64,000 bases of DNA from Prevotella sp. (GCA_016285075.1 JAEEQB010000008.1:36152-100151); one strand, 5' to 3'. Shown: positions 40,883 to 48,944, numbered from the stretch's first letter. Numbers and translations are program-made. Notes: generated by a model not told the origin, from the sequence alone.

Positions 40883-41956
40883 TTAACATTCTTTTTGTAT
40901 GAAGAGCCTCATGTCCTCCTGTCTTTCCTTCACCAGTTGGAACAGGCGGAACTGGTTTCTGGTACGTACCAGGTTGTGGTCGGCATAGGAGGTCTTGTAG
41001 TAGGTATCGCCATTCAGATAGTCGGTCAGGAAACGGGTGGCCTGCATGAAGGGGAAGAGGGCTACGGCAAAGGGCAGGTGGCTGAGTTCTACAGGGGTGA
41101 GGAATGAGCCTGCCGACGTTAAGTAGCCTTTTGTGAAGGCTTCGAAGATGTCCCACCGGAAGGCTATCTTGTCCAGCTCGGGTGAGTCCTCGGGCTGTGT
41201 ATTGGCGGCAGTGCGCAGGAAGTCGCCGTAGTCTGAGAACACGTAGGCAGGCATGACGGTGTCGAGGTCAATGACACAGAGCACGTGTCCGTCATGGTCG
41301 AAGAGCATGTTGTTCACCTTGGTGTCGCAATGGCAGATGCGCTTAGGCAGCAGCCCTTTTCTGTGCAGTTGCTCGGCCAGGCACATCTCGTTGGCATGGG
41401 ACTCGACAAGTGCCACCTCTGCTTCCACAGTCTTGAGGCGTCCTGCCCTGTTGCTGCTGACGGCTTCACGTAGCTGGCTCAGACGCAGTTCCATGTTGTG
41501 GAAGTCGGGGATGGTCTCGCCTAGGGGCTCTTCAAGGTCAGTCAGTTGCTGTTCGAAATGTCCGAAAGAAAGCCCGCAGTCGTAGCTGCTTTGAGGTGTT
41601 ACCTCGTTGACGGTCAGTGTGTTGGCTATATAGATGCTCATGCGCCAGTAGCTCTCACCGTCAAAGTAATAGGTCTTGCCCTCGGCTGTGGGAATGAAGT
41701 AAAGCACACGGCGTTTGATGTCACTTACACCCTCGGCCTCCAGTTTGCTGCGTAGGTGACGGGTGACGGTCTCGATGTTGTGTTGCAGCAGCTCCACGTC
41801 GGTGAAGATGTGGTGGTTGATGCGCTGCAGCACGTAGTCGTCGTTGTCGGCCTCGGAAGTCTTTACCAGGTAGGTGTCGTTGATCAGTCCGTTGCCTAAT
41901 GGAACGATTTCCTTCACCGTTCCCTCGATGATGAATTGCTCTGCAATATGGTTCAT
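40883..41956 (-). CDS. Sugar-1-kinase of the phosphotransferase family (NahK-like)
   Basis: A 357-residue kinase with the aminoglycoside-phosphotransferase fold: ICHCDTKVNNMLFDHDG (catalytic Asp and Asn) followed by CVIDLDTVMPA (metal-binding Asp). The closest remembered family is N-acetylhexosamine 1-kinase, which phosphorylates GalNAc/GlcNAc at C1. It lies 25 bases after the GH109 gene on the same strand, which fits a GalNAc salvage pair: the hydrolase frees GalNAc, the kinase traps it. Other sugar or choline kinases cannot be excluded. Confidence 0.78.
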   Translation of the reverse strand: MNHIAEQFIIEGTVKEIVPLGNGLINDTYLVKTSEADNDDYVLQRINHHIFTDVELLQHNIETVTRHLRSKLEAEGVSDIKRRVLYFIPTAEGKTYYFDGESYWRMSIYIANTLTVNEVTPQSSYDCGLSFGHFEQQLTDLEEPLGETIPDFHNMELRLSQLREAVSSNRAGRLKTVEAEVALVESHANEMCLAEQLHRKGLLPKRICHCDTKVNNMLFDHDGHVLCVIDLDTVMPAYVFSDYGDFLRTAANTQPEDSPELDKIAFRWDIFEAFTKGYLTSAGSFLTPVELSHLPFAVALFPFMQATRFLTDYLNGDTYYKTSYADHNLVRTRNQFRLFQLVKERQEDMRLFIQKEC

Positions 41957-41981
41957 GATGACTGCGTCAATAGATCAAATG

Positions 41982-43370
41982 TCAATTGTCAAAGGCGTAT
42001 TGATAGCCTTTCACTCGGTCCCAGGCACCTCGTGTGAAGTCGGGTATGGCTACAGGCGCAGAGCCGTTCTCTAATGATAAGCGTGTCAGCGGCCCCAGGC
42101 AACACCACTCTGCCATGTCGTAGACGTCCATATCCAGGGGCAGACCGTGCTGCAGGCAGTACACCAGCCGGTAGTCCATGATGAAGTCCATGCCACCATG
42201 GCCGCCCACCTTCTTGGCCTTCTCCTCCAGTTCCTTCACAAACGGGGGCAGATATTTCTTCAGCATGGCCGTACAAAGACTGTCGGGCATTGCCGAGTGG
42301 GCATTGAGGTTCTGATAGTCAGCCGACTCCTTGCCTTTCAGCTGGTCAGAGCGGAACAGCAGCTGGTGTACGGGATACTTGCTGGCATAGCCGTCGGAGC
42401 CTACAATCTGGTACATGCGGCTGTAGGGACGTGGCGTGAGCACATCGTGCTGAATGAGCATGGTCTTGCCCTTTACCGTGCGGATGAGGGTGGAGGTCTG
42501 GTCGCCGTTCTGGAAGTCAGGGCAGTCCTTCCCCGTCAGCTTCTTCGCCACACGCGGACCATTGTAGGGCTTCGTGTCCATGGCTACCAGGTATTCCATC
42601 CTGTCGCCGCGATGGATGTTCAGCAGCTGGCAGTCAGGTCCAATGCCGTGGGTGGGGTAGACGTCGCCGCGGTGCTTGGCGTTGAAGTCCAGCCGCCAGT
42701 TGTTCCAATATGCCGTCCAGAAATCGTCCAGGTTGTGCTGATAGGCCCCCTCCACGTGGAGCACCTCGCCGAACAGTCCCTGCTGTGCCATGTTGAGGGC
42801 TGCTATCTCGAAGAAGTCGTATACGCAGTTCTCCAGCATCATGCAGTGCAGGCGTGTGCGCTCGCTGGTGTTGATGAGCTGCCATATCTCTTCCAGTGTC
42901 ATGGCTGCAGGCACCTCGATGGCCACGTGTTTGCCGTGCTCCATGGCGTAAAGTGCCAGTGGCACGTGGTGAACCCAGTCGGTGGCAATGTAGACGAGGT
43001 CAATGTCCTTGCGTTCACACATCTCCTTGTAGGCCTCGGTACTGCCGCTGTAGGCTGTGGCACGTGGGCGTCCGTGCTTTACAAGTAGCCGTTGGCAAGC
43101 CTCCACACGGTCGGCCTCGACATCGCAGAGCCCTTTCACCTCTGTACCTTCTATCTGTGCAAACCGTTCCACGGCACCGGGTCCGCGCATGCCCAGCCCA
43201 ATGAATCCTACACGTACGGTGGACATCGGCTTTGCCCTCAGCTGCAGCACATCCTGCTGCCCGGCAGGCCGCTTAGGAACCTTCGTCTCAATCATCCTGG
43301 TCTGGGCATTGATACCAGCCAGTCCTGCCAGCCATACTAATGTCAAAAAGAAAATCAGTCGTTTCATCAT
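41982..43370 (-). CDS. Exported GH109-type Gfo/Idh/MocA hydrolase (alpha-N-acetylgalactosaminidase-like)
   Basis: A 462-residue protein with a signal peptide (MMKRLIFFLTLVWLAGLAGINA) and an NAD-binding Gfo/Idh/MocA fold (VRVGFIGLGMRGPGAVERFAQIEG; GKHVAIEVP). Exported members of this size belong to GH109, which uses bound NAD+ for hydrolysis of alpha-GalNAc. Conserved blocks include EGAYQHNLDDFWTAYWNNWR and GDVYPTHGIGPDCQ. The promoter at 43497-43466 leaves a leader of about 90 bases. The neighbouring kinase supports GalNAc release. Confidence 0.87.
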   Translation of the reverse strand: MMKRLIFFLTLVWLAGLAGINAQTRMIETKVPKRPAGQQDVLQLRAKPMSTVRVGFIGLGMRGPGAVERFAQIEGTEVKGLCDVEADRVEACQRLLVKHGRPRATAYSGSTEAYKEMCERKDIDLVYIATDWVHHVPLALYAMEHGKHVAIEVPAAMTLEEIWQLINTSERTRLHCMMLENCVYDFFEIAALNMAQQGLFGEVLHVEGAYQHNLDDFWTAYWNNWRLDFNAKHRGDVYPTHGIGPDCQLLNIHRGDRMEYLVAMDTKPYNGPRVAKKLTGKDCPDFQNGDQTSTLIRTVKGKTMLIQHDVLTPRPYSRMYQIVGSDGYASKYPVHQLLFRSDQLKGKESADYQNLNAHSAMPDSLCTAMLKKYLPPFVKELEEKAKKVGGHGGMDFIMDYRLVYCLQHGLPLDMDVYDMAEWCCLGPLTRLSLENGSAPVAIPDFTRGAWDRVKGYQYAFDN

Positions 43371-43465
43371 CGTTTTAATGTCTTTAATTATCTGTTGTCA
43401 TGCAAGGGGGGCGGTTCTTGGCACGTTCATCGTCGCTTCCCACTCATCATTTTCCTATTGCTTTG

Positions 43466-43497
43466 CAAAGGTACAAAGTTTTTTCCATACCTCCAAA
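43466..43497 (-). promoter_or_regulatory. Promoter of the GH109-kinase pair
   Basis: TTTG (43497-43494), 20 bases, TACCTTTG (43473-43466) on the minus strand, a perfect consensus. The transcript start is near 43460 and the leader about 90 bases. Confidence 0.75.
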
Positions 43498-43628
43498 TTT
43501 CTGACCCTCGATTGGGGCGATTTTTGCACGAAGTTCAATTATTCCTGATGAAGCAGACTTTCAATATCACAACATCGTTCCCCATGCTCTTGTGTTTGCC
43601 CAGTCAGCAAGGAACGAATGGCCAGTGT

Positions 43629-43760
43629 AGACCATATACTCAAGCGATTGCAGATTTACTCAATTCTCTTGGCAGATTTACTCAATTCTCTTGGCAGATT
43701 TACTCAAATCTCTTTGCAGATTTACTCAAATCTCGTTGCAAAATTACTCAATTCTTCCGA
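43629..43760. repeat. 22-bp tandem array, family 2 (6 units)
   Basis: Six units start at 43629, 43651, 43673, 43695, 43717 and 43739. The common core is GATTTACTCAA followed by TTCTCTT or a variant; units two and three are nearly identical and the outer units are decayed. It has the same 22-bp period as the family 1 arrays but a different sequence. Part of the unit (TTGGCAG, TACT, AATT) recalls the degenerate array at 14004-14087. It lies about 130 bases upstream of the GH109 promoter. Confidence 0.85.
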
Positions 43761-43957
43761 ATTGGCCAAATAAAAGTGTCACGAAATCAATAAATTATGT
43801 ATCTTCTTTCTCTTTTTACCTCCGCTTGTCAATGATTCTTTTTTATGGAAAATTACCTCCCTTACGGTCAGTGAGTCTTCGACAGAACTCTCAAGTACTT
43901 GATAAACAATATCTTACGTTCGTTATTGGGGGGTGGGCAGCTTTAGTTTGTCACATT

Positions 43958-44102
43958 GTAACTTTGTAACAATGTAACATTAAGGATTTTCAAATTGTGG
44001 ATATAGGAGTATTATAATATATAATAATTGTAATTATTATATATTATAATGGTATAGTCTGCATATCGGAATATGCTTAATGTTACAATGTTACAAAGTT
44101 AC
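43958..44102. repeat. Nested inverted-repeat element, AT-rich
   Basis: Outer 27-base arms (43958-43984 and 44076-44102) match as reverse complements with one mismatch and contain the 8-base tandem motif TGTTACAA/AGTTACAA. Inside lies a perfect 19-bp inverted repeat (44011-44029 and 44032-44050) with a 2-base loop made almost only of A and T. A small hairpin GCATAT/ATATGC lies at 44061-44076. It carries no gene and could form a cruciform or a long hairpin. Together with the array at 43629-43760 and the two promoters, it accounts for most of the gap between 43371 and 44355. Confidence 0.75.
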
Positions 44103-44299
44103 AAAGTTACATTCTTTCGATTCCGTGGCAAAAACAGGGGGGGAGCACCTCACGGCTCCCTTCAGCGCTCGCTTCATCGTTGTTTTTGACAAAACGTATT
44201 ATCCTGCCCACGAATCCGTAATATTTGACCCTCCAGGATTACTTTGCCTGCACAATAACAATCATCCTGAGTAATTCCCCAATCTTTTTGTCATGATTT

Positions 44300-44331
44300 C
44301 TTGCAAGTTTCATAAATAATGCATATCTTTG
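44300..44331 (+). promoter_or_regulatory. Promoter of the secreted unknown gene
   Basis: CTTG (44300-44303), 20 bases, TATCTTTG (44324-44331), with one mismatch in the -33 box. The leader to the ATG at 44356 is about 20 bases. Confidence 0.55.
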
Positions 44332-44355
44332 TGGCGAAAAAGAAAAACTATTGTT

Positions 44356-45054
44356 ATGATGAAACTAATTCTCTTTGTGCTTCTATTATTATCTGTAAGT
44401 GCAGGTCATGCACAGAATACCCGTGTGAAAGTGTTTTTAAGAGACGGATCTATTATTGAAGGGGAAATGAAAGAGTTCGTACCATCGGATTACGTCATTC
44501 TCAACTTGTCTGGTATTGAGACAAGAATTCCCTTGTCACAAGTCGCTCATATTGATAATGACGAGACACATTCTCAAACTGAAAACACAGCCAATACTCA
44601 GGTGAATAATAAGAAAAACGCCCTTGTAAAGGATACTTTGGCTAATTACAAAGGCTTTTTATTAGCAGCTGGCAACAATGTGTATGTATCTTGCGTCACC
44701 GTAGATTTGCATTATTCATCGACAAATGATAATTACGTTAAGTATGTAAATACATCATTAAGAAGTTGGTTAAAAAAAGATGGTTTCTGGCGTGTTGTTG
44801 ATAATAAGAATGATGCACACTTTATTATTAACTATGTTGTATTTACACATGGAAGCGATAAAACTCTCTTTAGCATTAGTTCTCAACGAACGGGGAGGAC
44901 ACTATTATTAAAGAAATCAGGTGGAAATGAGAGCATTGCAGACAATTACCTGAAAGCATCCAATTTCTATGTAAAGTATATTCGTTCATTACAAAAGAAG
45001 ATAAAAGACGGTGAAGTACCAAAACAGATAATAGAGGATTTTACTCTAAGATAA
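44356..45054 (+). CDS. Secreted protein of unknown function
   Basis: A 232-residue protein with a signal peptide (MKLILFVLLLLSVSAGHAQ) and a small SH3/Sm-like beta segment at residues 22-65 (RVKVFLRDGSIIEGEMKEFVPSDYVILNLSG). A Ser/Asn/Thr-rich linker follows, then a second alpha/beta domain containing SLRSWLKKDGFWRVVDNKNDAHFIINYVV. Codon use looks more AT-rich than in neighbouring genes. No family was recognised. The upstream ATG at 44329 was rejected because it lies in the promoter. Confidence 0.72.
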   Translation: MMKLILFVLLLLSVSAGHAQNTRVKVFLRDGSIIEGEMKEFVPSDYVILNLSGIETRIPLSQVAHIDNDETHSQTENTANTQVNNKKNALVKDTLANYKGFLLAAGNNVYVSCVTVDLHYSSTNDNYVKYVNTSLRSWLKKDGFWRVVDNKNDAHFIINYVVFTHGSDKTLFSISSQRTGRTLLLKKSGGNESIADNYLKASNFYVKYIRSLQKKIKDGEVPKQIIEDFTLR

Positions 45055-45128
45055 AGAAAGCACACTTTAATGTACACCTTCAAGCAGCATTGATTAACTG
45101 GATGTTTCTTCTGATCATTTTTTGATTA

Positions 45129-45218
45129 TCACGACGCCCCTTGTGATTCAAAGATATCTTTCAATCCCAATCGGTCGTGAGAGCAAAATGATAGAAGATA
45201 GAGACAAAACTTACTCAT
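45129..45218 (-). CDS. Possible 29-residue peptide downstream of an orphan promoter
   Basis: An ATG at 45218 opens MSKFCLYLLSFCSHDRLGLK and seven or so more residues before TGA. A strong ribosome-binding-like GGAGG lies 10 bases upstream, inside the small palindrome AATGG-AGG-CCATT that could hide it. The perfect promoter at 45336-45305 lies about 85 bases upstream. The peptide has no recognisable family and may be a non-functional reading frame on a non-coding transcript. The rest of the gap between 45055 and 45626 holds only this and the GH28 promoter. Confidence 0.2.
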   Translation of the reverse strand: MSKFCLYLLSFCSHDRLGLKDIFESQGAS

Positions 45219-45304
45219 TTTTTAATGGCCTCCATTAGAAAAAATGGTATCTTCAATCTGCTTTATAGTACCACCAGCCGAAAGTCGTTTCCCTTGATTC
45301 GCTG

Positions 45305-45336
45305 CAAATATAGTAATCTTTTTTAGAAACACCAAA
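45305..45336 (-). promoter_or_regulatory. Orphan consensus promoter, leftward
   Basis: TTTG (45336-45333), 20 bases, TATATTTG (45312-45305) on the minus strand. It is a perfect match, yet no recognisable gene lies downstream before the converging gene at 45054. Confidence 0.6.
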
Positions 45337-45516
45337 CATTTTTCGATATTTCTTAATCTGTACGTTCTTCTGCGGCCTGCGAAAGTGTAGTGACAGCGGG
45401 GAATTCAAAAGGAGTGGGGGCAAAGTTGGGATCATGTTATAAAGTTACATTTCCGATTCCCATTCAGGGGAATTACTGCTGTTTCTGCAAAAACGGCGTC
45501 TTTTCCACCCTTGAAA

Positions 45517-45548
45517 TTTGCGTGTTATCAAATTATTGTGTATCTTTG
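45517..45548 (+). promoter_or_regulatory. Promoter of the GH28 gene
   Basis: TTTG (45517-45520), 20 bases, TATCTTTG (45541-45548), a perfect consensus. The leader to ATG 45627 is about 70 bases. The motif AAAGTTACATTTCCGATTCC at 45440-45460, about 60 bases upstream, resembles sequence at 44103-44122. Confidence 0.75.
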
Positions 45549-45626
45549 CACAGTCAAAAAGAAATCATCGAAGAATACGGGAATACGGCCTTCCCGAAGT
45601 TGTGGCCGACCAATAACAAGAAGAAT

Positions 45627-47036
45627 ATGAAGCGATTATTACTGTTGTCATTACTGCTTATCTGTGTTGCAGCCTTGAGCTTGGCACACGATTACAATGT
45701 GCGTGACTATGGTGCCAAGGGCGATGGAAAGACCCTTGACCACGGAGCCGTCAACCAAGCTATCGAGGCCTGCGTGGCTGGAGGTGGAGGACGTGTGGTG
45801 CTGCCTGCCGGAACCTATCTCTGCGGCAGCATCCGGATGAAAAGCAATGTGGAGCTTCACCTGACGGCTGGGGCAAGGATCCTGGCAGCACCTGCAGCGC
45901 TGAAGGCCTATGACGAGAGCGAGGTGTTTGGTGCGCCTGAATACCAAGACGGCGGACACACCTATTTCCACAACTCGCTGATATGGGCTGAGGGCCAGCA
46001 GAACGTGAGTATCACCGGTCTGGGCATGATCGACGGTGAGGGACTGACCAAACGTGACACGGAGAAGGCTGGCAACGTGCAGGGTGGCAGCATCGGCACT
46101 GGCGACAAAGCCATAGCCCTGAAGCAATGCCGTAACGTGACCATACGCGACATCACCATCTTCCGTGGCGGGCACTTTGCCATCATCGTCACAGGGTGTG
46201 AAATAGGCACCATCGACAATGTGACCATCGACACCAACCGCGACGGCATAGACATAGACTGCTGCAAATACTTCACCGTGAGCAATACTAAGGTGAACAC
46301 GCCCAACGACGATGCCATCGTGCTAAAGAGTTCCTACGCCCTGAAACGCCCGGTGCTGTGTGAGCATATCCTCATTACCAACTGTATTGTAACTGGCTAT
46401 AAACTGGGCACTTTCCTGGACGGGACCTATGTGCCTGAGATAGTGAACTGGGTGTGTGGACGCATCAAGCTGGGCACGGAGTCGAACGGCGGCTATCGTA
46501 ACATCACCATCTCGAACTGCACCTGCATGTGGAGCTCAGGGCTGGCCTTTGAAGAGGTAGACCAGGGAAGGATGGAGAACATCGTAGTGTCGAACATCTC
46601 GATGAGCCATGTACACCATTATCCCATCTATATCACCACAGGATGCCGTAACCGTGGACCCAAGGAACGGACAGATGTGTCGTCGGCCCGTGACATCTAT
46701 ATCAACAACGTGGTGGCCGACGACTGCGACTCATTGGCAGGTATCATCATTACGGGCATGAAGGGAACACCCGTCAGGAACGTCTCGCTGAGCAACATCC
46801 GTATTCAGTACAGGGGCGGGGGAAAGAAGGTGGAAGGCTCTTATCGCGAGCAGGGCACCAACTATCCCGAACCACGCTGGGCAGGGCCTACACCAGCCTA
46901 CGGACTCTTTGCTCGCCATGTGGACGGACTCAGGATGCACAACATTGCCTTTGAGTTGCTTCGCCCAGACGAGCGTCCGGACATCATTCTCGAAGATGTC
47001 GAGAATGTGTCAGACAACAGGAATCTTCATCAGTAA
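45627..47036 (+). CDS. Secreted GH28 polygalacturonase-like enzyme
   Basis: A 469-residue secreted pectin hydrolase. A signal peptide (MKRLLLLSLLLICVAALSLA) precedes HDYNVRDYGAKGDGKTLDHGAVNQAIEACVAGGGGRVVLPAGTYLCGSI, the standard GH28 start of a right-handed beta-helix. The active-site region includes DTNRDGIDIDCCKYFTVSN, NTPNDDAIVLKSSY with the Asp pair, and GRIKLGTESNGGYRN. It could act on homogalacturonan or a rhamnogalacturonan side chain. ATG 45627 was chosen because it lies after the promoter and starts the signal peptide; earlier in-frame ATG codons lie upstream of the promoter. Confidence 0.92.
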   Translation: MKRLLLLSLLLICVAALSLAHDYNVRDYGAKGDGKTLDHGAVNQAIEACVAGGGGRVVLPAGTYLCGSIRMKSNVELHLTAGARILAAPAALKAYDESEVFGAPEYQDGGHTYFHNSLIWAEGQQNVSITGLGMIDGEGLTKRDTEKAGNVQGGSIGTGDKAIALKQCRNVTIRDITIFRGGHFAIIVTGCEIGTIDNVTIDTNRDGIDIDCCKYFTVSNTKVNTPNDDAIVLKSSYALKRPVLCEHILITNCIVTGYKLGTFLDGTYVPEIVNWVCGRIKLGTESNGGYRNITISNCTCMWSSGLAFEEVDQGRMENIVVSNISMSHVHHYPIYITTGCRNRGPKERTDVSSARDIYINNVVADDCDSLAGIIITGMKGTPVRNVSLSNIRIQYRGGGKKVEGSYREQGTNYPEPRWAGPTPAYGLFARHVDGLRMHNIAFELLRPDERPDIILEDVENVSDNRNLHQ

Positions 47037-47047
47037 AAGAACAGGAA

Positions 47048-48109
47048 TCAGTCGGCAGCCTCGAACTCGCGGAGGAAACGGGTGTCGTTCTCTGAGAACA
47101 GGCGCAGGTCGTTGACGCGGTACTTCAGGTTGGTGATGCGTTCCACACCCATGCCGAAGGCATAGCCGCTGTAGATCGTGGAGTCAATGCCACACTGCTC
47201 GAGCACGTTGGGGTCGACCATGCCGCAGCCCAGGATCTCTACCCAGCCGGTATGCTTGCAGAAGCCACAACCCTCGCCGCCGCAGATGAAACAGCTGATG
47301 TCCATCTCTGCCGAAGGCTCAGTGAAGGGGAAATAGCTGGGGCGCAGGCGTATCTTGGTGTCGGCGCCAAACATTTCGCGGGCAAACGACAGAAGCACCT
47401 GCTTCAAGTCGGTGAAGCTGACGTTCTTGTCGATATACAGACCCTCTACCTGATGGAAGAAGCAGTGGGCACGGGCAGTGATGGCCTCATTGCGATAGAC
47501 GCGGCCTGGACAGATGACGCGTATGGGGGCAGTGAGCTTACCGTCTTCAGTATGCATCTGCTCCATGACGCGGGCTTGCACGGAGGAAGTATGCGAGCGC
47601 AGCAGGATGTTCTTCGTTACATCGCCTGACGGGCTCTGCTCCACAAAGAAAGTGTCTTGCATGTCGCGGGCAGGATGGTCGGCGGCAAAATTCATCTTGG
47701 TGAACACGTGCAGATCGTCCTCCACTTCAGGACCGTCGGCCAAGACAAAGCCCATGCGTGAGAAGATGTCAATAATCTCGTTGGTGACGATGGTCAGCGG
47801 GTGGCGTGTACCAAGCTCAACGGGGTAGGGGGTACGTGTCAGGTCAAGCTGCTCGTCACCTGAATCCTGGGTCTCGCACTCCTCGCGCAGCTTGTTGATA
47901 CGCTCGGTGGTGAGCTGCTTCAGCTCGTTGATCTTCATGCCTACAGTCTTTTTCTGGTCGGCAGCCACATTGCGGAAATCGTTCATCAGGGCTGTGATTT
48001 CACCCTTCTTGCTGAGATATTTCAGCCGGAGCTGCTCTACCTCTTCTGCGTTCTTTGCACTTAGCGTCTGTACTTCTTTCAGAAGCTCGTCTATCTTGTC
48101 AAGTATCAT
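47048..48109 (-). CDS. pheS: Phenylalanyl-tRNA synthetase alpha subunit
   Basis: A 353-residue class II synthetase alpha subunit. It has an N-terminal coiled-coil domain (KIDELLKEVQTLSAKNAEEVEQLRLKYLSKKGEI), motif 1 (GTRHPLTIVTNEIIDIF), motif 2 and the substrate-binding SPSGDVTKNILLRSHTSSVQAR, the FFHQVEGLYIDKNVSF segment and motif 3 (GFGMGVERI-like, seen as YAFGMGVERITNLKY). No pheT is adjacent in the window. The ATG at 48109 was preferred over 48130. Confidence 0.97.
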   Translation of the reverse strand: MILDKIDELLKEVQTLSAKNAEEVEQLRLKYLSKKGEITALMNDFRNVAADQKKTVGMKINELKQLTTERINKLREECETQDSGDEQLDLTRTPYPVELGTRHPLTIVTNEIIDIFSRMGFVLADGPEVEDDLHVFTKMNFAADHPARDMQDTFFVEQSPSGDVTKNILLRSHTSSVQARVMEQMHTEDGKLTAPIRVICPGRVYRNEAITARAHCFFHQVEGLYIDKNVSFTDLKQVLLSFAREMFGADTKIRLRPSYFPFTEPSAEMDISCFICGGEGCGFCKHTGWVEILGCGMVDPNVLEQCGIDSTIYSGYAFGMGVERITNLKYRVNDLRLFSENDTRFLREFEAAD

Positions 48110-48140
48110 GATATTGTATGGATTTTGCAAAATTTGGGTG

Positions 48141-48172
48141 CAAAGGTACGAATAAGCGAGCGAAACACCAAA
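48141..48172 (-). promoter_or_regulatory. Promoter of pheS, embedded in a repeat
   Basis: TTTG (48172-48169), 20 bases, TACCTTTG (48148-48141) on the minus strand, a perfect consensus with a leader of about 25 bases. The promoter shares GTACGAATAAGCGAGC with the downstream repeat units. Confidence 0.75.
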
Positions 48173-48370
48173 TAAATTTGAGTGTTTCTGAGCGAAAGTA
48201 CCTTCGAGCGCAGCTCAAAGTACGAATAAGCGAGCAAAATACCAAATTTATTTGGGTATTTTCGAACCGAAAAAGCAGTGAGGGCCATCAAGCGTGCTTG
48301 AATGGCCGAGTCGCGTTTGAGGTAGACGGTAGTCAACAAGAGTACTTTCGAGCGCAGCTCAAAGTACGAA
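48146..48370. repeat. Mosaic of direct repeats and covarying hairpins upstream of pheS
   Basis: GTACGAATAAGCGAGC occurs at 48146-48161 and 48220-48235. A 24-bp exact direct repeat lies at 48203-48226 and 48347-48370. Hairpins at 48162-48188 (GAAACAC/GTGTTTC) and 48236-48262 (AAAATACC/GGTATTTT) have different arms that still pair. Between 48278 and 48335 is a copy of the dispersed element also found at 36963-37043. The gap 48110-48528 holds nothing else except a -7 box. Confidence 0.75.
48278..48335 (+). repeat. Hairpin-bearing dispersed repeat, copy 2
   Basis: The hairpin GGCCATCAAGC/GCTTGAATGGCC (48283-48307) is followed by GAG, then TCGCGTTTGAGG. It matches the minus-strand copy at 36963-37043 in the flanks, with a changed but paired stem. 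Intergenic, between pheS and the small Gly-rich protein gene. Confidence 0.6.
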
Positions 48371-48463
48371 AAAAGTGAAGAGTGAAGAGTGAAAAGTGAA
48401 AAAAAATTGCTGCCACCTGTAAAAAATATGAATGATGAATCATGAATTATGAATTAAAATGTG

Positions 48464-48471
48464 TACCTTTG
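48464..48471 (+). promoter_or_regulatory. -7 promoter box of the small Gly-rich gene
   Basis: TACCTTTG on the plus strand, followed by CCCGC; the leader to ATG 48529 is about 50 bases. No TTTG was found at the normal spacing. Confidence 0.45.
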
Positions 48472-48528
48472 CCCGCAGAAGTGGGTGAGAACCAACCTTG
48501 CCCTGTATTTTTAAATAACTAAAAGCTT

Positions 48529-48927
48529 ATGGGAAGTTTTATTGAAGAGATTCTGAAGAATGCCACATCGGGCAAGTCTGACAACGGAGGGTTGGGCAGC
48601 ATCATCGAGATGGCTACAGGTAAGAAAGGCGGCCTAGGCGAGGTGCTTGGCCAGGTGACGGAAGGCAAGTTGCCCGGTGGTCTCGGCGAGGTGCTGGGTC
48701 AGGTAACAGGTGCACAGGAGAAGCCTGCCAAGAGCAAGGCACCGAAGCCTACCCAGAAGGACATTGCGCCGGAGGAGGCTCCAGCCGACATGGGCGGCTT
48801 GGGCAGCATCCTGGGGCAGCTGGGCTTGGGCGGCGGCAAGCTTGATCTGAGTAACATTGGCGACGTGGCCAAGAGTGTGATTAGCGTCATCGGTCTGGCA
48901 CAGGGTGCCTTGGGCGGCAAAAAGTAG
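48529..48927 (+). CDS. Small Gly/Leu-rich repeat protein of unknown function
   Basis: A 132-residue protein made of repeated GGLGEVLGQVT and GGLGSILGQLG segments, with a Lys/Pro/Ala-rich linker at about residues 62-80 (KPAKSKAPKPTQKD). It has no signal peptide. Short amphipathic glycine-zipper-like helices suggest self-association or membrane interaction. No family was recognised. It lies 17 bases before the TerB-like gene, so they are probably co-transcribed. Confidence 0.7.
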   Translation: MGSFIEEILKNATSGKSDNGGLGSIIEMATGKKGGLGEVLGQVTEGKLPGGLGEVLGQVTGAQEKPAKSKAPKPTQKDIAPEEAPADMGGLGSILGQLGLGGGKLDLSNIGDVAKSVISVIGLAQGALGGKK

Positions 48928-48944
48928 AAGGAAAGGAGGAAAGT

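Noticed and set aside
40720..40902. 60-residue rightward reading frame after the polyene promoter
   Set aside because: Low-complexity hydrophobic composition and overlap with the kinase gene end suggest chance.
41982..43370. Cytoplasmic inositol/glucose dehydrogenase
   Set aside because: The signal peptide and the GH109-type blocks fit an exported NAD-dependent hydrolase better.
45253..45435. 60-residue leftward reading frame
   Set aside because: It overlaps the orphan promoter, has no recognisable family and no ribosome site; probably chance.
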